Origin: an uncultured Porphyromonas sp.
GTDB lineage: Bacteria > Bacteroidota > Bacteroidia > Bacteroidales > Porphyromonadaceae
Assembly (NCBI GenBank): GCA_945875135.1
Contig: CAMCJO010000178.1
Location: forward strand, 1-5,042
Direction: 5' to 3'
Length of the DNA: 5,042 bases
Shown here: piece after piece, positions 1 through 3,770 of the stretch
How positions within the stretch are numbered: position 1 is the stretch's first letter
Layout of the letters: each line of letters begins with the position of its first letter
The notes under the pieces: generated by a model
The model's database searches: none
What the model saw: only the letters and a program-made list of their open reading frames with translations
Told to the model about the DNA's origin: nothing
Program-made: the position numbers and the translations under genes

Positions 1-47
1 GAGATGTAGAGAGGTCTCGTGGGCTCGGAGATGTGTATAAGAGACAG
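1..47 (+). other. Illumina Nextera adapter left on the contig end (not genomic)
   Basis: Positions 14-47 match, base for base from memory, the 34-nt Nextera read-2 adapter: GTCTCGTGGGCTCGG (14-28) followed by the 19-bp Tn5 mosaic end AGATGTGTATAAGAGACAG (29-47). Ahead of it, GAGAT (1-5) is the 3' end of the P7 primer and GTAGAGAG (6-13) sits exactly where the 8-nt i7 index belongs; I recall it as the primer-strand form of index N707. The order P7 tail, index, adapter, insert is that of a read-through library molecule. This is an untrimmed artefact, so position 48 is the first base that can belong to the organism, and nothing biological (such as a transposon end) should be read into the mosaic end. 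Confidence 0.98.
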
Positions 48-70
48 CATCCGTCTTGCTTTGACACAAC

Positions 71-90
71 GGACGCACGACCGTGCGTCC
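71..90. repeat. Short palindrome GGACGCACG-AC-CGTGCGTCC
   Basis: A perfect 9-bp inverted repeat with a 2-base centre (71-79 and 82-90) lies between the adapter and the pckA terminator. A second small hairpin, CTCGTAA-GAT-TTGCGAG (104-120, one G-T wobble), follows. Neither has a T-tract, so neither looks like an intrinsic terminator in itself. The G+C-rich palindrome resembles dispersed extragenic palindromes (REP-like), but only one copy is present here, so repetition in the genome is an inference. Nothing else is recognisable in 48-140. Confidence 0.5.
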
Positions 91-140
91 CTACAAAGGG
101 CTACTCGTAAGATTTGCGAGATTTAGGGCTGTACGATGAC

Positions 141-187
141 GAAAAACAAAAGCAGAGGTCTCACTCATGGGAGAGTGGAACCTCTGC
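141..187 (-). terminator. Rho-independent terminator of pckA
   Basis: On the minus strand, 24 nt past the pckA stop codon, GCAGAGGT (187-180) pairs perfectly with ACCTCTGC (159-152). The stem is prolonged inward by CACTC/GAGTG pairing (162-166 with 173-177) after one mismatch, leaving a six-base loop. It is followed directly by the T-rich tail TTTTGTTTTTC (151-141). Stem, loop and T-tract in this order and position are the classic form of an intrinsic terminator. It shows that pckA transcription ends here and that pckA is the last gene of its transcript. Confidence 0.9.
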
Positions 188-210
188 TGGTTAGTTATGA
201 GTCAGCCCGA

Positions 211-1824
211 TTAGAGTTTAGGACCAGCCTCCTGGAGCTTCTTGCCATGCTCGTTGGTGGCAAACTTCTCGAAGTTCTTGATAAAGCGCTTAGCCAGATC
301 CTGAGCCTTCGTCTCCCACTCAGCGGGATCGGCATAAGTGTCTCGTGGATCGAGGATAGCGGGGTCTACGCCCGGTAGCTCCGTCGGGATGGCGAAGTTG
401 AAGTGGGGTAGCGTCTTCGTCGGAGCCTTATCGATCGAGCCATCGAGGATCGCATCGATGATGCCACGGGTATCCTTGATCGAGATACGCTTGCCCGTGC
501 CGTTCCAGCCCGTATTGACGAGGTAAGCCTTAGCGCCGACAGCCTTCATGCGCTTGACAAGCTCCTGACCGTACTTGGTCGGGTGGAGTGAGAGGAAAGC
601 TGCGCCAAAGCATGCCGAGAAGGTCGGTGTAGGCTCCGTGACACCACGCTCTGTACCAGCTAGCTTGGCCGTGAAGCCTGAGAGGAAGTAGTACTGCGTC
701 TGCTCAGGATCAAGGATCGAGACGGGAGGTAGGACACCGAAAGCGTCTGCCGAGAGGAAGATCACCTTGTTGGCATGACCTGCCTTAGAGACAGGCTTGA
801 CAATGTTATCAATGTGGTAGATAGGGTAGGAGACACGTGTATTCTCCGTGACAGACTTGTCAGAGAAGTCTATCTTACCATTGGCATCTACCGTCACATT
901 CTCTAGCAGAGCATCACGGCGGATGGCGTTGTAGATGTCAGGCTCCGACTCTTTGCTCAGGTTGATCACCTTAGCGTAGCAGCCGCCCTCGTAGTTAAAG
1001 ATACCATTGTCATCCCAGCCATGCTCGTCGTCGCCGATCAGCTTGCGCTTGGGGTCGGTGCTGAGGGTCGTCTTGCCCGTGCCAGAGAGGCCGAAAAAGA
1101 TAGCGGTCTCTGTCTCATCCTGGTTCGTATTGGCCGAGCAGTGCATCGAGGCATTGCCACGGAGCGGGTTGAGGTAGTTCATATAGGAGAACATACCCTT
1201 CTTCATCTCACCACCATACCAGGTGTTGAGGATGAGCTGTATCTTCTCGGTTAGGTTAAAGACGACAGCCGTCTCGGAGTTCAGCCCGAGCTCCTTGTAG
1301 TTGGTCACCTTAGCCTTTGAAGCATTTATGACGACAAAGTCGGGCTTGCCGAAGTTTGCCAGCTCCTCCTTGGTGGGGCGGATAAACATATTGGTGACGA
1401 AGTGAGCCTGCCAAGCAACCTCCATGATAAAGCGGATCTTGAGGCGAGTGTCGGGGTTAGCACCGCAGAAGGCGTCGACGACGTAAAGCTTCTTGCCCGA
1501 GAGCTCCTCGGTGGCAATCTTCTTAAGCTCTCGCCAAGTCTCCTGACTGGTAGGCTTGTTGTCGTTGGGGTACTCTGGGGTGGTCCACCAGATGGTGTCG
1601 CGGGTGGTGTCATCGAGGACGAAGAACTTGTCCTTTGGCGAGCGACCCGTGTAGACGCCCGTCATCACGTTGACAGCGCCCAGCTCGGTCAGCTGTCCGC
1701 GGTCATAGCCTGTTAGGTCTGGTTGTAGCTCAGCCTCGTAGAGTTGATCGTACGAGGGGTTGTAAATGATCTCAGCAGGCGCTTTGATGCCATACTGTGA
1801 GAGATCAATGTTGTGCTGTGTCAT
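211..1824 (-). CDS. pckA: Phosphoenolpyruvate carboxykinase (ATP), EC 4.1.1.49
   Basis: Encodes a 537-aa cytosolic enzyme that interconverts oxaloacetate + ATP and PEP + CO2 + ADP. In fermenting Bacteroidales the reaction is thought to run mainly toward CO2 fixation, feeding oxaloacetate to malate, fumarate and succinate while making ATP (established for the group, not visible here). Family motifs are all present: RSPKDKF (61-67) in the substrate site; YGGEMKKG (203-210) with the metal-binding lysine; SMHCSAN with His228; the P-loop GLSGTGKTT (245-253); the kinase-2 metal-binding motif LIGDDEHGW (262-270); ENTRVSYPI with Arg330; and [12 protein letters not shown] (399-410). Length is normal for the family and no residue looks missing. 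The reading frame stays open upstream to an ATG at 1968, but those 48 extra residues resemble nothing in the family, while the ATG at 1824 begins [16 protein letters not shown], the expected N-terminus. No Shine-Dalgarno sequence precedes it; the upstream bases are A/T-rich. It stands alone between its own promoter region and terminator. Confidence 0.97.
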   Translation of the reverse strand: MTQHNIDLSQYGIKAPAEIIYNPSYDQLYEAELQPDLTGYDRGQLTELGAVNVMTGVYTGRSPKDKFFVLDDTTRDTIWWTTPEYPNDNKPTSQETWRELKKIATEELSGKKLYVVDAFCGANPDTRLKIRFIMEVAWQAHFVTNMFIRPTKEELANFGKPDFVVINASKAKVTNYKELGLNSETAVVFNLTEKIQLILNTWYGGEMKKGMFSYMNYLNPLRGNASMHCSANTNQDETETAIFFGLSGTGKTTLSTDPKRKLIGDDEHGWDDNGIFNYEGGCYAKVINLSKESEPDIYNAIRRDALLENVTVDANGKIDFSDKSVTENTRVSYPIYHIDNIVKPVSKAGHANKVIFLSADAFGVLPPVSILDPEQTQYYFLSGFTAKLAGTERGVTEPTPTFSACFGAAFLSLHPTKYGQELVKRMKAVGAKAYLVNTGWNGTGKRISIKDTRGIIDAILDGSIDKAPTKTLPHFNFAIPTELPGVDPAILDPRDTYADPAEWETKAQDLAKRFIKNFEKFATNEHGKKLQEAGPKL

Positions 1825-1899
1825 AGCTTTATATAGTTTATTGAGTTCTCGTAAGTGTCTGAAGGAAGCTCTTGTGGCTCCTTGCCACTGTCCCTCGAA

Positions 1900-1907
1900 C
1901 AAAAGTA
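1900..1907 (-). promoter_or_regulatory. Putative pckA promoter, -7 box TACTTTTG
   Basis: Read on the minus strand, 1907-1900 is TACTTTTG, a perfect fit to the Bacteroidetes -7 consensus TAnnTTTG, 76 bp ahead of the pckA start. No TTTG is found 19-21 bp further upstream; the nearest candidate, GTTGAC around 1939-1934, is too far away (28 bp), so the -33 box is missing or poor. The resulting leader of about 70 nt would contain a small hairpin, GTGGC-loop-GCCAC (1874-1878 with 1884-1888). The 8-bp match could arise by chance; its position supports it. Confidence 0.45.
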
Positions 1908-2002
1908 ATGAAAAATATCGGATCTCGGATAGAGTCAACTCCTTCGTGCAGGGCGAGCTCCACTCCAAATTGCTTTTTGGTGTGGAAAATACAGGGCTGA
2001 CG

Positions 2003-2189
2003 CATTGTAAGACTGTTGCATAAAGGCGAATCGCTGTGTTGCTTTCGGGATTCGGCTTCGGTCACATACGGATGTATGCTCCCTTCAGACCTCACCCTCA
2101 GCGCCTTGCGCTTCATCCTTTCTGCAAAGTCAGGACAATCTTGCAAGCAAGATTGTGAGACTGTTGACTTTTGCAACAGTCTCATTGTA
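2003..2189. mobile_element. MITE-like element (173 bp) with target-site duplication
   Basis: A 173-bp segment (2010-2182) begins AGACTGTTGCA and ends TGCAACAGTCT, a perfect 11-bp terminal inverted repeat that extends to 14 bp with one mismatch. It is flanked on both sides by CATTGTA (2003-2009 and 2183-2189), a 7-bp direct repeat of the kind made by transposon insertion; one further A shared at both edges makes the exact boundary uncertain by a base. The right end folds into two abutting perfect hairpins, each with a 10-bp stem: ACAATCTTGC-AA-GCAAGATTGT (2135-2156) and GAGACTGTTG-loop-CAACAGTCTC (2157-2183). No transposase fits, so it would be mobilised in trans by an insertion sequence with the same ends. 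Open frames crossing it (for example 2016-2237 plus, 1838-2185 minus) run past its boundaries and are not credible genes. The IS family is not identified. Confidence 0.75.
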
Positions 2190-2262
2190 ATCGCTCCGTC
2201 AGGGGCTACACATGAGCGACAAGCGAGGCTTAGATGAGGTCACTATATATAATGTGCCACAC

Positions 2263-2297
2263 CTAACCTCTAATCTCTAACTTCTAACCTCTAGTCT
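2263..2297. repeat. Degenerate heptamer tandem repeat (CTAACCT-like, 5 copies)
   Basis: Five consecutive 7-bp units occupy this stretch: CTAACCT, CTAATCT, CTAACTT, CTAACCT, CTAGTCT, with a decayed sixth (CTATTTA) running into the next element at 2303. Read on the other strand the unit is AGGTTAG. The copies differ by one or two bases from each other. The tract contains no gene and lies between the MITE-like element and the inverted-repeat-bounded element. Its function is unknown; slippage-prone simple repeats of this form vary in copy number. Confidence 0.8.
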
Positions 2298-2351
2298 CTA
2301 TTTACATATCTTTACGGGGAAATTCGCCCGATTCTATCCTTTCTCGCATAT

Positions 2352-2510
2352 CCACGTGGATATTTTTCATTTTCCACGTGGGCGTCAAAGAATTCCTCCG
2401 AAGTTTCATTTGATTCCTCCGAAGTTTCATTTCATTCTTCCGAAGTTTTATTTCGCGCCCACGTGGAGAATTTTCTTTTTCCACGTGGGTATTTCGAAAC
2501 ATCCACGTGG
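2352..2510. repeat. Five-copy CCACGTGG palindrome array
   Basis: CCACGTGG occurs at 2352-2359, 2374-2381, 2459-2466, 2481-2488 and 2503-2510. Start-to-start distances are 22, 85, 22 and 22 bp. Copies 1 to 2, 3 to 4 and 4 to 5 form 22-bp units: palindrome plus 14 A/T-rich bases. The two copies facing the central tandem repeat extend as an inverted pair, CCACGTGGGCG (2374-2384) and CGCCCACGTGG (2456-2466), so the array has overall dyad symmetry about the centre. It is not a CRISPR: the spacers are A/T-rich, short and partly alike, and the shared core is only 8 bp. A DNA-binding site array, a recombination substrate or a structural element are all possible. Confidence 0.85.
2392..2454. repeat. 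21-bp tandem repeat, three copies
   Basis: Three head-to-tail units, ATTCCTCCGAAGTTTCATTTG (2392-2412, last base varying), occupy 63 bp at the centre of the CCACGTGG array. The first two are identical except for the final base; the third has T for C at two places. The unit length is a multiple of three, so every frame stays open through it, which explains the spurious repetitive open reading frames on both strands (KLRRN-like on minus, PPKFH-like on plus). The near-identity of copies 1 and 2 suggests recent duplication or slippage. Confidence 0.85.
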
Positions 2511-2677
2511 AAATCACTTTTTCCCGACATGGCACCGTATAGATATGTAGTCGGTTCTAAATTATTGTAGCGAGTCGACGTTGTATTTTCCCAGATGCTC
2601 TTCTCGACAAAACGATCTGCGGAGTCTAGGTTATGGGGGAGGCGGTATGAGTGGCGTGTGCTTTGGATATATAGCAA

Positions 2678-2713
2678 GAGAGCACCGACACGACTAGTCG
2701 TATCGATGCTCTC
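2678..2713. repeat. 36-bp near-perfect palindrome (possible terminator of the rpmB cluster)
   Basis: Two 18-bp arms (2678-2695 and 2696-2713) meet without a loop and pair at 16 of 18 positions; the core ACGACTAGTCGT is perfect. On the minus strand it lies about 90 nt past the DUF4295 stop codon, where the rpmB-rpmG transcript should end, but the bases that follow (TTGCTATATATCC) are not a proper T-tract, so a terminator role is only possible. A second hairpin is nearby, AGAGGGGG pairing with CCCGCCTCT around one bulge (2737-2744 with 2760-2768), also without a T-tract. I see no gene in 2550-2799; no tRNA, SRP RNA or tmRNA is recognisable. Confidence 0.6.
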
Positions 2714-2799
2714 CGTATGGTGTGCGCTCACCGAGCAGAGGGGGAGTGCTTCTGTAGCCCCCGCCTCTATGGTGGCGTCTCTATATAAGCTTGTTCAGG

Positions 2800-2952
2800 T
2801 TACTTCTTGAGGAAGTCCTGTACGTGGTCATTTGGTACCATCTCCTCTTGGAAGGTATAAGCACCAGTCTTAGGCGACTTGACCATCTTGATAACCTTCG
2901 AGTATGAGCGACCATCGCCCGTTCTAAAGGTTGCGACCGATTTTTTAGCCAT
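2800..2952 (-). CDS. DUF4295 family protein, ribosome-associated candidate (50 aa)
   Basis: A 50-aa basic protein starting MAKKSVATFRTGDGRSYSKV and ending VQDFLKK. I recognise it as the DUF4295 family, small proteins found in Bacteroidetes directly downstream of rpmB and rpmG. The start ATG at 2952 lies 41 nt after the rpmG stop, and all three genes run the same way, so it is very likely on the ribosomal transcript. Lysine and arginine are spread along the chain with no membrane segment or signal peptide, which suits an rRNA-binding protein. A Bacteroidetes-specific large-subunit protein, bL38, has been described from Flavobacterium ribosomes; I think it may be this family but cannot confirm it from sequence alone. 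No Shine-Dalgarno sequence is visible; the bases ahead of the ATG are A-rich. In many Bacteroidetes ftsY follows this gene; here repeats do. Confidence 0.92.
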   Translation of the reverse strand: MAKKSVATFRTGDGRSYSKVIKMVKSPKTGAYTFQEEMVPNDHVQDFLKK

Positions 2953-2993
2953 TGTACTTAGTTCTTATTTTGTTAGTGGAAGGGGAGAGATGA

Positions 2994-3182
2994 TTACTTA
3001 ATCTCACGGTGTAGTGTGTAGCGCTTAAGTATAGGGTTGTACTTCTTAAGCTCTAGACGCTGTGTGGTATTCTTTCTATTCTTTGTAGTGACGTAGCGAG
3101 AGGTGCCTGGCATGCCACTCTCTTTGTGCTCTGTGCACTCGAGTATTACCTGTACTCGATCGCCTTTACCTTTCTTAGACAT
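2994..3182 (-). CDS. rpmG: 50S ribosomal protein bL33
   Basis: Encodes a 62-aa component of the large ribosomal subunit, located near the tRNA exit site. Family features are the motif [21 protein letters not shown] (split as YVTTKNRKN at 30-38 and RLELKKYNP at 42-50) and the C-terminal [10 protein letters not shown]. The zinc-ribbon form of bL33 has two Cys-x-x-Cys pairs; here only one cysteine remains (Cys16, in ECTEH), with His, Asn and Leu-Lys where partners would be, so this is a zinc-free (C-minus) version derived from the zinc-binding layout. An eight-residue insertion-like stretch, KESGMPGT, precedes the conserved part, as is usual in Bacteroidetes. It begins 32 nt after the rpmB stop and precedes DUF4295 by 41 nt, all on one strand, consistent with a single operon. 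Confidence 0.97.
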   Translation of the reverse strand: MSKKGKGDRVQVILECTEHKESGMPGTSRYVTTKNRKNTTQRLELKKYNPILKRYTLHREIK

Positions 3183-3214
3183 AGTAAATGAGTGTGATTA
3201 AAGGAGTGAGTGGT

Positions 3215-3463
3215 TTATTTGCTCTTGATGCTTAGGTAGCCCGCATCGCTAGCACGGCGCAGAGCCTCGTTGAGTCCTACGCGGTTGATGAGCCTGAGCC
3301 CAGCTGCTGAAACCTTGAGGGAGATCCAGCGATCCTCCTCGGGCCAGTAAAACTTCTTGCGGAAGAGGTTAACGTCAAAGGTGCGCTTCGTGCGACGCTT
3401 TGAGTGGGATACATTGTTGCCCACCATAGCCTTCTTACCGGTGATCTGACATATCTTAGACAT
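3215..3463 (-). CDS. rpmB: 50S ribosomal protein bL28
   Basis: Encodes an 82-aa protein of the large ribosomal subunit that binds 23S rRNA. The N-terminal [20 protein letters not shown] matches the bL28 signature (C-x-TGK, then GNN-x-SH), followed by the basic KRRTKR and the core [21 protein letters not shown] and [11 protein letters not shown] regions (residues 29-60), where the bacterial family has RFxxNLHxxRFW and LRVSxxGxRxI. The length is ordinary (78 aa in E. coli). It is the first gene of the rpmB-rpmG-DUF4295 cluster and has a good promoter about 95 bp upstream. The ATG at 3463 is the only sensible start; the preceding bases lack a Shine-Dalgarno sequence, as expected for Bacteroidetes. 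Confidence 0.97.
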   Translation of the reverse strand: MSKICQITGKKAMVGNNVSHSKRRTKRTFDVNLFRKKFYWPEEDRWISLKVSAAGLRLINRVGLNEALRRASDAGYLSIKSK

Positions 3464-3560
3464 GACGGTGTGGTATTTCTTTTATACTTCTACGATGTTT
3501 CTGAGATCGACACAGCCCCATCCATTAGCATCATCATGGTGTGGGTCTGCAATCAGACTG

Positions 3561-3592
3561 CAAAGTAACGCAATTATTTTGACAAAAGCAAA
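3561..3592 (-). promoter_or_regulatory. Promoter of the rpmB-rpmG-DUF4295 operon
   Basis: On the minus strand, TTTG (3592-3589) is followed after exactly 20 bp by TTACTTTG (3568-3561). This fits the Bacteroidetes primary sigma-factor consensus, TTTG, 19-21 bp, TAnnTTTG, with one mismatch (T for A in the -7 box). Transcription would begin near 3555, giving a leader of roughly 90 nt whose first bases can form a small hairpin, GTCTG-CAAT-CAGAC on the plus strand (3545-3558). The remainder of the 307-bp divergent intergenic region 3464-3770 contains no gene; apart from this promoter I see only a weak GGGCC-GAAAA-GGCTC hairpin near 3635-3651 and the protease start-region signals. Confidence 0.65.
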
Positions 3593-3737
3593 TGCTCCTG
3601 ACTCAGACTTTGGCAATTGGTGCCTTTGTGAAGGGCCGAAAAGGCTCTCTAACTAAAGCTAACTACTATTGGCTGTCTCAGCACTATGCGTTAGCTCTTG
3701 AGGAGATCGGGTAAGCTGCTGTGTAGCAAAATTGTAT

Positions 3738-3760
3738 TACATTTGTCTTCTGGACAAATG
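3738..3760 (+). promoter_or_regulatory. Putative protease promoter -7 box overlapped by an inverted repeat
   Basis: TACATTTG at 3738-3745 matches the Bacteroidetes -7 consensus TAnnTTTG perfectly and lies 25 bp ahead of the protease start, giving a very short leader. No TTTG is present 19-21 bp upstream, so a -33 box is lacking. Overlapping it is a perfect inverted repeat, CATTTGTC-TTCTG-GACAAATG (3740-3747 and 3753-3760), ending 10 bp before the ATG. Placed across the -7 box and the expected transcription start, such a dyad could be an operator for a repressor, or an mRNA hairpin close to the start codon. The weak -33 fits a promoter that needs an activator. Both roles are inferences. Confidence 0.5.
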
Positions 3761-3770
3761 CCACAATGAT

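Larger units (their letters stand above)
2303..2549. mobile_element. Inverted-repeat-bounded repeat element (247 bp) with CCACGTGG array
   Basis: The segment opens with TACATATCTTTACGG (2303-2317) and closes with its reverse complement CCGTATAGATATGTA (2535-2549), matching at 14 of 15 positions. Inside lie five CCACGTGG palindromes and a three-unit 21-bp tandem repeat, listed separately. There is no transposase and no convincing gene, and frames that cross it on either strand give low-complexity peptides that change with the repeats. The architecture (terminal inverted repeats around tandem bricks) recalls non-autonomous elements such as the BrickBuilt elements reported in Porphyromonas gingivalis, but I cannot show homology. 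No target-site duplication is evident beside the ends, so mobility is an inference. Confidence 0.55.

Noticed and set aside
29..47. A transposon end (Tn5 mosaic end)
   Set aside because: It is embedded in the Nextera adapter next to the index and P7 tail, so it comes from library preparation, not from the organism.
1326..1716. Frames of 95 and 104 codons inside pckA (1326-1613 minus, 1402-1716 plus)
   Set aside because: They are shadows of the pckA frame; pckA has every family motif across this interval.
1825..1968. A 48-residue N-terminal extension of PEP carboxykinase up to an upstream ATG at 1968
   Set aside because: The extra residues do not resemble the family; the ATG at 1824 gives the normal length and expected N-terminus, and a -7 promoter box lies within the extension.
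1838..2237. Small frames across the MITE-like element (1838-2185 minus, 2016-2237 plus)
   Set aside because: They cross the transposon boundaries and target duplication, overlap one another on opposite strands, and one covers the pckA leader region.
2352..2510. CRISPR array suggested by regularly spaced CCACGTGG
   Set aside because: The repeat core is 8 bp, intervals are 14 A/T-rich and partly similar bases, one interval is filled by another tandem repeat, and there are no cas genes.
2302..2731. Open reading frames over the repeat element (2302-2535 and 2432-2731 minus, 2356-2550 plus)
   Set aside because: They are produced by repeats whose unit lacks stops, give low-complexity peptides on both strands at once, and have no family resemblance.
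2550..2799. A structured non-coding RNA such as SRP RNA, 6S RNA or a tRNA
   Set aside because: Hairpins are present, but no conserved motif of these RNAs could be recognised, so it is left as a palindrome and not called an RNA gene.
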